From NCBI GenBank assembly GCA_964019135.1, contig OZ025248.1, forward strand, positions 13,895,574 to 13,959,573: DNA of 64,000 nucleotides. The letters run 5' to 3'. The DNA comes from Arenicola marina (Eukaryota > Annelida > Polychaeta > Arenicolidae). Position numbers and translations under genes: made by a program. Of this stretch, positions 23,301 through 35,589 are shown piece after piece. Position 1 is the stretch's first letter, and each line of letters opens with the position of its first letter. The notes beneath the pieces were generated by a model. The model searched no databases and was not told the DNA's origin. It was given only the letters and a program-made list of their open reading frames with translations.

Positions 23301-26300
23301 GTGTGGTCGCAGGATAAAGATCCCATGTCCTTCTTCGTAAAGAGTAGGGGGTTACCCCCGGGGACATGGCTCCATTCTCCCTTCCTTCTCCAATTGTCGC
23401 GATATGACCAAAAGTGGTTAAATCGTCTTGAATAGACAACCAACCACACGTCAGACTATATATATCTTATAAAATAAAATAATTAAGAGGATGATTATAT
23501 GTAAGATTATAAAGTAAGATTTTTATTGAACAAAACATCATAGAAAAATCCCCATCTTCCTTTAAATGAATAATGTTAGTTTACGGTAAGACGCCATGTT
23601 TGATTAAAAAGACGGTGCGTGGTGTACTTGTCCTTGTCTGAAGCACGTGGTGTGGCCTTTCACCCAATGTTTACATACGGGTAACACTGCTCCCCAGCGC
23701 CTGAAGGACCCGCTGGAATCGAAGCCCAAGAAGCCGATGGGGCGGCCCCGGGGCAGCGAGGGGTCATCCAGCAAGCTACAGGCGCTGGTCAATGAACTCC
23801 TGCCTAAGCGACCACGTGGCAGACCGCGTATACACCCCAAGAAAGAAGTGGTCAGTATATACATCCCCACTCACTCACTGTCATCATCTCCTCGTAACCA
23901 CCCCTGTCCTTACATCTTATCACTATACTACTGTCCCTAATGTTCATCACTGAGGCAGCTCTACTTGTCATCACCGGATTTCTCCTCCTTACTGATCGAC
24001 CACTGGGTAGATATCTGTTATGAGACAGAATCTGTAAAATGACTGGTCTGTTTTGTCCGAAGCGATGCTGCTGTCCCTTCCAATGTCCACCAATTACAGG
24101 CAATCATATTTCTATATGGAACACAGAACACTACTTGTTTTACTAAATATATCGTCTGACTGGTACGTGTGCCACATGTACGGCTGCCGGTTGGTATTGA
24201 CTGCCCGAGTTCTTTTAACGATCTGTATAACGATCATATGTGCCGTAGCGTGTCGTTTTGGCCCATATTTTCCACGATTTTGTCGCGATCGCTCTGAAAA
24301 TCACTGACGTGAGAAAGCAACACCGTGCAATTTTAATGATACCAAACTTACGTGCGCACTGCGATGTTATCCTTTTTTAAAGTTACATGTAGAGCTGACC
24401 GTTGCAACGGCTGTACCAAAATAAACATAAACAGGAAATGTTACCTTTGACCACAAGCAGTGTCAACGGCCACCGCCAAAGAAAAAGTGGCGCTCTGGAC
24501 GCTTCTATTTTTTCATATAATTTAGCCCTTGGGCCCCCTGTCGGTGGCACCGGTAAACGACTTGTGTACACACGTTTATGACGTTTCAAATCAGCACAAG
24601 TTTTCATTTTTGTGACGGACAATTCATGAATTTGAAATGTTTTGCTCATTGGCAGATAATTGGTGAGCGATATGGTAGGTGTTTATTGTCTGTTATGAAC
24701 CTTAAGGCCTTAGGTTTGTGTTCTTATACGCAAATTTGGCATTCAAAAACAGCTCCACATGCAACTTTAAGACACACATAATATTTCTCCATGCTGACAC
24801 TCCATTAGCACCAAACGCAGTTCCGCAAATATACTAAAGCACACGTCATAAGATGACGTAGTTGCCATGGCGCCGAACGTGCTCCGAACAATACATGCTC
24901 TATATTTGTACAAGCCACGCGCGCCATGGCAACTGTAGAGCATTTCATTGTCTGTGATTTGTGTCTTAAAAAAGGATAACCTCGCAGTACACACGTAAGT
25001 TTGGTATCATTAAAATTGCACGGTGTTGCTTTCTCACGTCAGTGATTATGACTTTGACTTTAGATACTTAGTAAATTTACTCATACAGAAATATTTGCCA
25101 TCAGAGACTTTAAAAAGGTTTTGGATGGAAATGAAGTCTTAAGGTCTGAAAGTGTATAAGAACTCACTTGTGTGCAATCAATAATAGGCATGTTGTTTGA
25201 GAAAACTAGCATCTTGTATGAGAAAGTGTGGCTTTTTAGCGCACTATACTAAGTATACAATACAGCCTCAAAGCTGCAATCCGTTGTACATTATTTACCT
25301 CAATCTTCCAGACGCCGAAGAAACCTCGCGGACGTCCTAGAGTACGACCAGTGGTAAGCTGTTCCCTGATTGGTCGAGGGTGGGGTAATGGGAGTTTATA
25401 CCAGTGGTTAGCTGTTCCCTGATTGGTCGATGGTGGGGGAAGGGGAGTTTATACGAGCTGTTAGCTGTTCCCTGATTGGTCGAGGGTGGGGGTAGGGAAG
25501 TTTATACCAATGGTACCGGGTCAGCTTTTCCCTGATTGATCGAGGGTGGGGGTAGGGAAGTTTATACCAGTGGTACCGGGTCAGCTTTTCCCTGATTGAT
25601 CGAGGGTGGGGGTAGGGAAGTTTATACCAGTGGTACCGGGTCAGCTTTTCCCTGATTGATCGAGGGTGGGGGTAGGGAAGTTTATACCAGTGGTACCGGG
25701 TCAGCTTTTCCCTGATTGATCGAGGGTAGGGGTAGGGAAGTTTATACCAATGGTACCGGGTCAGCTTTTCCCTGATTGGTCGGGGTGGGGGAGGGACAGT
25801 TTGTACCAGTTGTTAGCTGTTCCGTGGTGGGTCGAGGGTGGGGGAGGGTAAGTTCATACCAGTGGTTAGCTGTTCCTGATTTGTCGAGGGTTGGGGAAGG
25901 TTATACCTGTGGTAAATTGTGCCTTCATTAATCGAGGGTGACGGGTGGGGGGAGGGGTCACTGACAAAAACTCTGACAAGTGACATATCTGTTGTTTCAG
26001 GACGAGGGTGCGGTGAAGCGCCGACAGAGTAAAGTGGCCGAGATCCACCGCCTGAAGGAGATCGTGGCTGACCAGGTACGGACTGACCACGGAACGAGTG
26101 TCGTGTCCTTGTCACTGCTTCAGGAAACCCAGCCACAAATTTACATAATTCGAAATAATGCTGCGTTACATATAGTTCCATATTGATAACTTGCAAACCC
26201 CATTTTAACCGGAAGAATTCATTTCTTAACTTGATACGTTTTTATAAATTATGCTTCAACATATATCAACCAACCAGTGATTTTATTTCGGTGTGCATCT

Positions 26301-27797
26301 TGTTCTTGTCGTTGTCCAGTTCTCTTTATCTTCGTAAATATGTTGCGCAACATACTTTATCCCATACTAATCCACCACTATGCCCCATACTAATCCACCA
26401 CTCTATATCCTCAGGACAAGATAATCACGCTGTTGATGAACTTGGTCCATGACAACGGCCTTGAACTGACTCCGGAGCTCCAGGTATGGCTGCCATGAAC
26501 TAACACAATGCGACTTTCGTTTCAACAGATGTTATTTTTATTGTAACGAATGAAAACGTAAAAAATTAAGGCCCATGTGATGTTTACTTCAATTATAATT
26601 ATTTCCTCTATTTATTCTGTCACACCCAACTTGCAAGTTTGGGGTTGTTTTAGTGTGAGTGAGGGTTGTTACTGTGGTATGGTGTGTGGGTTGACAGTGT
26701 GTTTTAGTGTGAGTGAGAGCTGTGTTTCTGTGGTATGGTGCGTGGGTTGACAGTGTGTTTTAGTGTGAGTGAGAGCTGTGTTACTTTGGTATGGTGTGTG
26801 GGTTGACAGTGTGTTTTAGTGTGAGTGAGGGTTGTTACTGTGGTATGGTGTGTGGGTTGACAGTGTGTTTTAGTGTGAGTGAGGGTTGTTACTGTGGTAT
26901 GGTGTGTGGGTTGACAGTGTGTTTTAGTGTGAGTGAGGGTTGTTACTGTGGTAATGTGTGTGGGTTGACAGTGTGTTTTAGTGTGAGTGAGAGCTGTGTT
27001 ACTGTGGTATGGTGCGTGGGTTGACAGTGCAATGTGCTGTGTTACTGTGGTATGGTGCCTGGGTTGACAGTGCAATGTGCTGTGTTACTGTGGTATGGTG
27101 TGTGGGTTGACAGTGTGTTTTAGTGTGAGTGAGAGCTGTGTTACTGTGGTATGGTGCGTGGGTTGACAGTGCAATGTGCTGTGTTACTGTGGTATGGTGC
27201 CTGGGTTGACAGTGCAATGTGTATGTTCCACAGCTGAAGCTGCAGTCGCGAGAGCCGCTGCCGGACCAGAGGTTCGTCTTCCTCAACTCTGACGGCTCCA
27301 TCCGGCAGTCTGACCAGGAGAACAGCTCCTTCATCTCCCTGGGCGACAGCTTCGTCTTCCGCAACGGCGACGGCTCGCCCATCACGTCCACGGCGCCCAC
27401 CATGTCCCCCACTATGTCGCCCACAGTCGCCGCCTGCGCCACCGCGACGCCCACGCCAACGTCCAGAGGCCCCCCCACCTCGGGGCTCCCCGCCTCGGGG
27501 CCTCCGGTCGCGGGACCCCCCTCGTTCGCCCCCCTCCCGGGCCCCGCCACCGCCCACCTCTTGGACGGCTTCTCCCCAGAACAATTCTCCCTCTCGGCCT
27601 CGCCGCCCGGCGTCGGCATGGGCGGGGGCGGGGGCGGGGGGGGTCACATGACCGGTGGATCATCCGGGTCCTCATCGTCGCTCTCGTCGCCCACGACGCC
27701 ATCTTTCTTCAGCGGCGTCAACGAGCGGCAGTTCGGACCGCTGCCCTCGGTGGAGGCCTTCAGGCACCATGCGCCGCTCGGCCAACCCACCTTGTAG
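20356..27797 (+). CDS. Multi-AT-hook nuclear protein of unrecognised family, 10 exons, 519 residues
   Basis: Exons: 20356-20475, 20774-20899, 21204-21341, 21557-21649, 22911-23090, 23698-23850, 25312-25353, 26001-26075, 26415-26483, 27234-27797 (TAG stop). Every intron is GT-AG and phase 0. The ATG at 20356 (MAQLEVTLAAMKHDH) directly follows an acceptor-like CAG, so coding could begin in an unseen upstream exon. AT-hook cores, which bind the minor groove of AT-rich DNA, are RGRKRK, NPRGRPKK, GRPRGRPP, GRPRG, KRPRGRPR and KKPRGRPR. Exon 2 is strongly acidic (DEDDDDGDNEAENDDD). Exons 8-9 form a short amphipathic stretch (HRLKEIVADQDKIITLLMNL) that may dimerise. The last exon is Pro/Ser/Gly-rich and disordered after RFVFLNSDGSIRQS. 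HMGA-like architecture is visible, but homology is not claimed. Confidence 0.85.
21868..21985 (+). mobile_element. SINE body and tail fragment in AT-hook gene intron 4
   Basis: It matches the body (AAAGAGTAGGGGGTTACCC) and tail (GCGATATGACCAGAA) of the SINE at 23190-23450, without the tRNA-like head. Confidence 0.65.
21992..22853. mobile_element. pogo/Tigger-like DNA element, about 862 bp, TA-flanked
   Basis: The left end is CAGTGGTCCCTTATTATACG and the right end reads CAGGGGTCCCTGCGTTATAC in reverse complement, flanked by TA on both sides. Ends of the CAGNGGTCCC...TATACG type are usual for Tigger/pogo elements. Subterminal TTATACGACTCCCTCCGTTA recurs at both ends. No intact transposase was seen. 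Confidence 0.75.
23190..23450 (+). mobile_element. tRNA-derived SINE, near full length, in AT-hook gene intron 5
   Basis: The tRNA-like head has A-box TAGCTCAGTGG and B-box GGTTCGAGCCC. The body contains AAAGAGTAGGGGGTTACCCC and the tail GTCGCGATATGACCAAAAG. Same family as 2767-3030 (opposite orientation). Confidence 0.87.
24299..25047. mobile_element. Long-inverted-repeat element (fold-back), 749 bp, in AT-hook gene intron 6
   Basis: Arms of about 78 bp are nearly perfect inverted copies. The left begins AATCACTGACGTGAGAAAGC and runs to GGATAACATCGC-type sequence; the right ends GCTTTCTCACGTCAGTGATT. The interior of about 590 bp has no transposase-like frame. Superfamily not determined. Confidence 0.85.
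25345..25920 (+). repeat. 54-60-bp minisatellite beginning at the donor of AT-hook exon 7
   Basis: Exon 7 ends ACCAGTG before GTAAGCTGTTCCCTGATTGG. Ten or so following units repeat ACCAGTGGT plus the start of the intron. The first carry GTTAGCTG and the middle, exactly 60-bp units carry GTACCGGG. The exon contribution is only about 7-9 bases. Confidence 0.85.
26640..27225 (+). repeat. GT-rich minisatellite before the last AT-hook exon
   Basis: Units of about 56-58 bp contain GTGGGTTGACAGTGTG, TTTTAGTGTGAGTGAG and TACTGTGGTATGGTG. Shorter variants of about 44 bp lie near the end. The array stops about 10 bp before the acceptor at 27233 and does not include exon sequence. Confidence 0.85.
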
Positions 27798-27925
27798 CAG
27801 CAGATCTCAGTGCCTCACACCGCCAGGAGCAACCTCACCCGGGCTACGCTATACACACACATCTAATAGTCATATATGTTATATATACAGTGTATCCTGA
27901 CGTCATCTCTAAACATTGACATATA

Positions 27926-27966
27926 TATATATATATATTTTCATATACACATATATATATATATGT
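27926..27966. repeat. (AT)n microsatellite in the presumed 3' UTR of the AT-hook gene
   Basis: Two ATATAT tracts separated by a short CATATACAC spacer lie 130 bp after the stop codon. Confidence 0.8.
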
Positions 27967-28664
27967 ATGGTATATACGTATGAGATTCTTCTTAGCAAAG
28001 GACACTTCTTTGTGTTTGAATTAGCATCGTGCCCTTGAACTGACCTTCATCGTCGTGTGGCGCGCGCTCCAGGGCGCTCGGAGCGGAAGCGGGATCGCAG
28101 TGGATCCTGGGAGAATGGCAGCGTGGCGTGGTCCCCCCACACGTGGGGTCGACGAGACTTCGGTCGCGACGCCCTTTGAGTATCGAGTCGCGTTATTTGT
28201 GGCTCGCGGGACTAGTGTGTGCTGTGGTCGTACACCTGTAGATAGTAGAGACTCCCTTCCTCGTCCTCTCCAGAAATCGTCAGTCTTGTGTGTGTACGTT
28301 CTCATCATTTGTCTTATGTCCTGTCGATTCCAGGGTTTCATCTCTTTATAATATCATGGCTGATTTATTTATATGAGCTTTTTATCTTATATCTGAATTA
28401 TCATGAACAGAAAGTGGAGGAGCCCGATATATTTGATACGTTCTGGTTTTATGGTGCGTGTTATAGTATGTTATCAGTAGCCAGTGTGGATTTTATTTCA
28501 GTATTATATATTATACTATGAACACGCTTTTCCCGTGTCACATTGCGGTGGCCGCACGGCTCTACGTTAGCATATGTGTAGCAGTTATACTCTCTACATA
28601 GTATCCAACATGGTCGTTTGTGGAACTATTTTTTTACGAACCGCGGCGTTTTCCCCAATATTAT

Positions 28665-29130
28665 AGGGCCACCTGAGGAGTCTGGAGCCGCTCCGGAGGT
28701 CTGGAGCCGCCTCATGGGTCTCGGGCCGCCCTGGGGGTCTAGAGCCGCTCAGGAGTCTAGAGCCGCCCGGGGGTCTAGAGCCGCCCGGGGGCCTAGGGCC
28801 GCCTCATGGGCCTAGGCCGCCCGGGGGCCTAGGGTCGCCCGGGGGTCTAGAGCCGCCCGGGGGTCTAGAGCCGCCCGGGGGTCTAGAGCCGCCTGGGGGT
28901 CTAGAGCCGCCCGGGGGCCTAGGGCCGCCTCATGGGCCTAGGGCCGCCTCATGGGTCTTGGGCCGCCCTGGGGGTCAAGGGCCGCCCTGGGGGTCTAGAG
29001 CTGCTCCCGGGGCCTAGGGCCGCCTCATGGGTCTTGGGCCGCCCTGAGGGTCTAGGGCCGCCCTGGGGGTCTAGAGCCGCCCCAGGGGGTCTAACGCCAT
29101 TCCGGGGGTCTAGGGCCGACTCTAGGCCCC
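28665..29130. repeat. 18-bp GC-rich minisatellite
   Basis: About 25 units of the type GGGGGTCTAGAGCCGCCC, with variants carrying CTAGGGCCGCC and TCATGGG. No gene is recognised at this position. Confidence 0.9.
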
Positions 29131-30062
29131 TGCCATGTAAATTATAGCATAGCTACGCACTTTGCGCCCCTTCACCCCTTACACCCCTAACGCTACACTC
29201 CTTCGCGATTACAGCTTCCAGAAAAACGCTTTAGATGCTATACCCAAAGATATTGACTCAGCGGTCAATCGTGTCGCCACACGATCGACAGAACGCAGGA
29301 ATACACAGGTTAGACCCGGGCGAGGCGGGTGGACATGGTGATAAATAAGGGTGAACATTTAGTCCTGGCTGTGTGTAGGAGTGGCTGGCGCGGTCGGTAC
29401 GACGTGACCCGGGGATAACGGTTAGGGGTACCCACCCTGGGGGCCACCCGCCCCCCCCCCTCCCTTGTGGCCGCCAGATGGTGCGGCGGGTGACCTGGTT
29501 ATCACATGCAATGCTTCCGCTCCCGTCTTCTGGCTGAGAGGATAAATTAACGTTAGTGCGGAGAAGTCCAGATATAGAACTCTTCTTTGCGCATCGGAGC
29601 CTATACTATTGTCACTAAAGCTCTCTATTTTTAGAAGACTGCGTCAAAGTTATATTTCTTGTATTTGATCGTTCGTGTCTGCTTCACCCGGAGGGTGTAC
29701 CACAATTAATTCATGTTGGGTAATGTCATATGCTGCATTAATTTTATCATTAAGCGTATGTACCCTTAACCAGTGGTAGAATACTGTTTAGAGATAATGC
29801 GGGTGTTTTTTTTTTTTCTCTTTGAGATGATATATTACACCATGTGCGATGAGAATCTTTAATATGTGTAGCATAGGGATCTAGTAGAATTCGTGTGTCC
29901 TCTTCTTTGTTAGCAAGTACGGTTTACGTAGTTCGCCCTTGTTCACAACCTAGTCAAGGCCTGGTGTTTTGTGGGTAATCACCCGTACCTCTTTAGAAGA
30001 ACTCCAGTAACGTTGGTAATGTAAGGTTCTATATACATGTGCAGACCTGGGAACAAATGGCG
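29131..30062. other. Unique intergenic DNA; no gene recognised
   Basis: The stretch between the 18-bp and 38-bp arrays has a short C-run near 29450 and a T-run near 29807. No exon with coding character was found. Confidence 0.5.
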
Positions 30063-30074
30063 TTTAGGACAACT

Positions 30075-31752
30075 GCGCCAGAGTGGACGACTGGCCTGGT
30101 GGGTCTTCCATTCAACCAGAGTCGACGACTGGCCTGGTGGGTCATCCATTCAACCAGAGTCCACGACTGGCCTGGTGGGTCATCCATTTAACCAGAGTCC
30201 ACGACTGGTCTAGTGGATTATCCATTCAACCAGAGTCCACGACTGGCCTGGTGCGTCATCCATTTAACCAGAGTCCACGACTGGCCTGGTGCGTCATCCA
30301 TTTAACCAGAGTCCACGACTGGCCTGGTGGGTCATCTATTTAACCAGAGTCGACGACTGGCCTGGTGGGTCATCCATTTAACCAGAGTCGACGAATAGCC
30401 TGGTGGGTCATCCATTTAACCAGAGTCGACGACTGGCCTGGTGGGTCATCTATTTAACCAGAGTCGACGACTGGCCTGGTGGGTCATCCATTTAACCAGA
30501 GTCGACGAATAGCCTGGTGGGTCATCCATTTAACCAGAGTCCACGACTGGCCTGGTGGGTCATCTATTTAACCAGAGTCGACGACTGGCCTGGTGGGTCA
30601 TCCATTTAACCAGAGTCGACGAATAGCCTGGTGGGTCATCCATTTAACCAGAGTCGACGACTGGCCTGGTGGGTCATCTATTTAACCAGAGTCGACGACT
30701 GGCCTGGTGGGTCATCCATTTAACCAGAGTCGACGAATAGCCTGGTGGGTCATCCATTTAACCAGAGTCCACGACTGGCCTGGTGGGTCATCTATTTAAC
30801 CAGAGTCGACGACTGGCCTGGTGGGTCATCCATTTAACCAGAGTCGACGAATAGCCTGGTGGGTCATCCATTTAACCAGAGTCGACGAATAGCCTGGTGA
30901 GTCATCCATTTAACCAGAGTCGACGACTGGCCTGGTGGGTCATCCATTTAACCAGAGTCCACGACTGGCCTGGTACGTCATCCATTTAACCAGAGTCCAC
31001 GACTGGCCTGGTGCGTCATCCATTTAACCAGAGTCCACGACTGGCCTGGTGGGTCATCTATTTAACCAGAGTCGACGACTGGCCTGGTGGGTCATCCATT
31101 TAACCAGAGTCGACGAATAGCCTGGTGGGTCATCCATTTAACCAGAGTCGACGACTGGCCTGGTGGGTCATCCATTTAACCAGAGTCGACGACTGGCCTG
31201 GTGGGTCATCCATTCAACCAGAGTCGACGAATAGCCTGGTGGGTCATCCATTTAACCAGAGTCGACGAATAGCCTGGTGAGTCATCCATTCAACCAGAGT
31301 CGACGAATAGCCTGGTGGGTCATCCATTTAACCAGAGTCGACGACTGGCCTGGTGGGTCATCCATTTAACCAGAGTCGACGACTGGCCTGGTGAGTCATC
31401 CATTCAACCAGAGTCGACGAATAGCCTGGTGGGTCACCCATTCAACCAGAGTGGACGACTGGCCTGGTGGGTCATCCATTCAACCAGAGTCGACGACTGG
31501 CCTGGTGAGTCATCCATTCAACCAGAGTCGACGAATAGCCTGGTGGGTCACCCATTCAACCAGAGTCCACGACTGGCCTGGTGGGTCATCCATTCAACCA
31601 GAGTCGACGACTGGCCTGGTGGGTCATCCATTCAACCAGAGTCGACGACTGGCCTGGTGGGTCATCCATTCAACCAGAGTCCACGACTGGCCTGGTGGGT
31701 CATCCATTCAACCAGAGTCGACGACTGGCCTGGTGGGTCATCCATTCCTTGT
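30075..31752. repeat. 38-bp minisatellite, about 44 copies, with a three-unit higher-order pattern
   Basis: The unit contains ACCAGAGTCGACGACTGGCC and TGGTGGGTCATCCATT. From about 30340 to 30900 variants with CATCTATTTA, CATCCATTTA and GACGAATAG follow one another in a fixed order, about every 114 bp. Units after 31200 more often have CATTCAACC. Open frames across it are by-products. Confidence 0.93.
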
Positions 31753-34700
31753 CCTCAAAGTTCTCGGTCGGTTTTTTTCCATATCATCGTCCTTTCATTT
31801 ATTTATTGTCTGTGTGTAATGTGATTTTAATGAAATATTACCCACTACACGTGGCAGATTACAGAGTTATCTTGCGTCGTATCGGGATATGTGTCTGTGC
31901 GAGTCTGGTTGTTACCTCGCACTGCACGGCCTCCTTACCCCAAGGGGTGGCCGGCCTGTCATGGCACACCAGTGCGCTCTCGAGGGACAGTGTACATCTT
32001 TGATCCCCTTCTCCAACAGCACGTTTTGCTGCTCTCAAATATCGCTCACTCGCACGGTGTGATGGTGTTGTCATGGCAACAAAATGGCTTCCGTTAGGTT
32101 ACCGTCAACGAGTGGGCGATAATTGGAACCATGGCTTCTGTTAGGTTACCGTCAACGAGTGGGCGATAATTGGAACCATGAACCTTAATAGTTTTAGGTT
32201 TTAAGTTTTAAAGAATTTCTTTCAGGTTCGATATGTAAAGATGTATGACTGCGGTATGTTTGGACTAGCTGTGTGGTCCGGTGGACCGGTACTCTCTTGC
32301 TTGCGACGCACGCGACCAGCGCCCTCTTGTGTCTTGTGACTGGATGCTGCGTGTTGCTAGGCTAGATGTAGACCCCTATGTGTGATATGTTGATTTTACT
32401 GCAGTTACGGTACGACAGATGACAACGCTGCACTTTATATAGTCATGCTTTGTTCCAAGTTATCAGCAGGAATGGAAAACCATACCATGTGGGATTGTCA
32501 GTCTGTATGACACGCTCCAGGTTTGGCTCTTGAACAAAATAGCCACAATATTCACTGCATCTATATTATTATACAAAGGGCGTGTCTCTACATTGAAAGC
32601 GAAGAAAGAGATATAATTATATCTATGTGATATATAGAGATTTTATCCACATTATATGCATACTGAATTACATAATTTCGGTCACAAGAACGTTATTTTA
32701 AAAGCTCGCATCATAGCGGCTTAGTTTAGGCCCCCGCAGTGGTTGCCACGATCACGTTGTGATGTCTCGCGCCACTGCGGGATTTGTTGTTTCACTTCGG
32801 CTAAAGGGTCTTCAACAGTAACGGCCTTGTGTTAGAGAGTGTGCGCTTGTATTATCAACCAGAAAGGAGTCTGGACAATTAACACTTGGCGCCACTGCGC
32901 TACATCCACAGAGCTGATTGGAATGTCCAGAGGCACCGCATTATATATATCCCATTGTGAGCTGGGGCGTCATTATCCTCTTACAAAGTGAATTTAAAAT
33001 AATTTTGTCGCGGTCGTAGATACTTATTTGATATTTGTGTTTGTTTAAAGTTATTAATTTGACAATGTACTTTGTCCTCAACAATATAGTTTGTTTAATA
33101 ATCGATCTAATATGGTGAGGGACTGGGCAGGCCAGTTTTGACAATCCACTTGAATGGACCACTTCGCAAATCATGGTTCAGATTATTCTACTGTGAGGCG
33201 CCACTGCATGTGCAATGCATTCTGGATATTATTTTGGTTCTTGCAATATGTCAATCTGGTGTCATCGCATGACAACGTATTCTGTAAACATACGATATTG
33301 TCATCTATGTAAAGGAAAAGCTATGTAATCTGGATGTAATTTAAACAGGCTCATTAATTTTTTACATGCCTTGCCTGGAAATGTGGTATTTATCTCTTTA
33401 GCAGAATCAGGAGAACACCAAATTATTTCCCAGAACTATTTGTGTCAGTCGCGCTTTTTCTATGATGGCGTTTTATTGCGAAGTCGTGTCTTGTAACAAG
33501 ATTGTAACAATTGTTTAGGCTACAGCGCTGGTTTGTCAGTGTTCAGCGCCAAAACTGTTAGATTTTACTACTTTGCTCTGGTGCTAGACCTGAGTGTGTC
33601 CTCCGCCACGGTTCATGCTCTTGTGCTAGACCGGAGTGTCATCCTCCAGGGTTTATGCTCCTGTGCTAGACCGGAGTGTCCTCCTCCACGGTTCATGCTC
33701 TTGTGCTAGACCTGGGTGTACTCCGTCACGGTTCATGCTCTTGTGCTAGACCTGAGTGTCCCCCGCCGTGTTTCATGTTGTCTGTCTGTCAGGATATTTA
33801 GCGCAATCTGCCTGCCATTTTCTTCATCTTGTTGTAAACAATCCTGTAAATCGTGTATTAAATCCTTGGCTGTTTGTTACAATTCCTTCTGGCAGCTAAA
33901 TCGTCTCAACAGCTTGGATTAGCTGTGAAACCAGTTCCTTTCTTCACCGTTGTGAAGTCCTCGACTCCGCCAACATGCCGTAGAACTGATGTGTCCCCAA
34001 TACAGATAAGAACTGCTTGTTCTAAACCAGGTCTCATCTGTGGTGTAGTGGTGCGGTGATGCTAGGACCAAATCAGAGACCTCCATAAGCGTGAAAAGCA
34101 CCATTGGATGAGCAGAGCTATCTGAATGCCTCGCCCCCCCCCCCACCACCCCCTACCTGCCACTACTGATACTAACCGTTCCACGCGCCTGGTCGGGACT
34201 GATGCCTACCCCTCAGCTGCACTTATTTTCTTAAAGCTGCTCGTTCTCGTGGAGGTAGGTACGTTATACCGTATATTGTATCTCGAGTTTTGTTTCTGTA
34301 GATGTGAGCTCATGGATACAGCGATGTACAAGCTTTAGCGAAATTGTATCAGTCGGAGATAATGTAGTCTATGTATTCCTCATTTGTGTTTCATATGTAC
34401 AGACGTGTACACAACTGCTGTATGGTATATGTATGTGCCCAGAAAAAAAGTGAACCAAAATGCGTGTTTTATAGTCATTTCTGTTCAAACTTTAACATTT
34501 CATGTCGGATACTTCGATCAACAGCTTCAGGCGGGTTTAGTCCGAAGCAATTTTTGAAATGGCCCGCCAAATTGTGAAAACTAATCGCTGTTAAATGAGA
34601 TAGCTTCCTTTGGAATTAATCACTTCCACCCATGTGGTATTATAAATCTTTTTTTGGTGGACAATTCCGCATGTACTAAAACAACGAGCTGGAGTGCATT

Positions 34701-35585
34701 CGCCAAAATAAATCAAGAGACACGAAAGCGTCGAGTGGTTTATTTGGGGAATGCACGACAGCAACACGGCGTTGAAACAAGGCGTTAGTTCTGCTCATGA
34801 TTTGCGCGGTTCATTTGCCATGATTGGGCACAAGAAATCGACAGCGTTAGGGAAATAGCGGTTTGCTCTAATATAAATGAACTACCGATCAACTAATGCA
34901 CCAGTCAATGTGAAGCCCCAGGAGGAAGGCAGAGGGAAGTGGATATTTTGAAAATCTGAAAATGGGCAAGTGGTCCCGTCGCACTTACCTGAAAACAACT
35001 CCCCCCTGATAAGCAGTATAAGGGAATACACTCAGCTCGGCTTGTTTGAGGACACAGCGGAGTCAATGTTAACAACTGTTCATTATCAAGATACTGCACA
35101 GTTGTTCCGTTCATTATTATAATAATGCACAGTTGTTCCGTTCATTATTATAATAATGCACAGTTGTGTCGTTCTTTATTTAAATAATGCACACTTACGT
35201 TAATAAAACACGGCTAGGTATCTTTCGATGCATTATTCTAGATAATGCACACTTAAGACAAAGGCGTGACGTCACACAATTTTTTAACCGTTGTTATAAA
35301 ATTGCATAGTTTGGGTATTTATGGTCCAGATATTTCAAAGTGTGCACATTTTGGGTTATTTTTTCGCTTTTTCCATTGATAAGTTCTTCGGTATTCTATT
35401 AAAAGTAATAATTGCCTGTAGTTCGGCAGTATGCAATGTTATGGCAATGGACACGTGAAGATATCATGAGCGTACATAGAACAAAACCGCTTTAAGCTTT
35501 ACTACTATATTGATATTCTTGCAGTCCAATGCAGGCGTCGGGTGAACTGGTGCTGGGGGGGGGGGGGGGTCACTGGCAATTCGTA
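31753..35585. other. Intergenic DNA with small repeats; no gene recognised
   Basis: No credible exon was found. It includes a 47-bp tandem duplication (about 32085-32180), a 40-bp array (about 33575-33775), an inverted repeat near 34695-34760 (TGCATTCGCCAAAATAAA against TTTATTTGGGGAATGCA) and a 30-bp triplicate at 35095-35170. Confidence 0.5.
33575..33775. repeat. 40-bp minisatellite, about five copies
   Basis: Units contain TGTGCTAGACCTGAGTGTCC, then a CCACGGTTCATGCTC stretch. Copies differ at several sites. Confidence 0.8.
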
Positions 35586-35589
35586 TCTG

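Noticed and set aside
26640-27235. Array before the last AT-hook exon as another boundary-spanning repeat (at an acceptor)
   Set aside because: The units contain no copy of the exon start (CTGAAGCTGCAG); the array ends about 10 bp before the acceptor.
26704-27647. Minus-strand open frames across the last AT-hook exon and its upstream array
   Set aside because: Shadow of the GT-rich array and of the GC-rich plus-strand exon.
28665-29130. CRISPR array or other prokaryotic repeats among the tandem arrays
   Set aside because: Units are head to tail without unique spacers, and the DNA is eukaryotic with spliced genes.
30083-31824. Open frames across the 38-bp array
   Set aside because: Purely periodic sequence with no non-repeat coding part.
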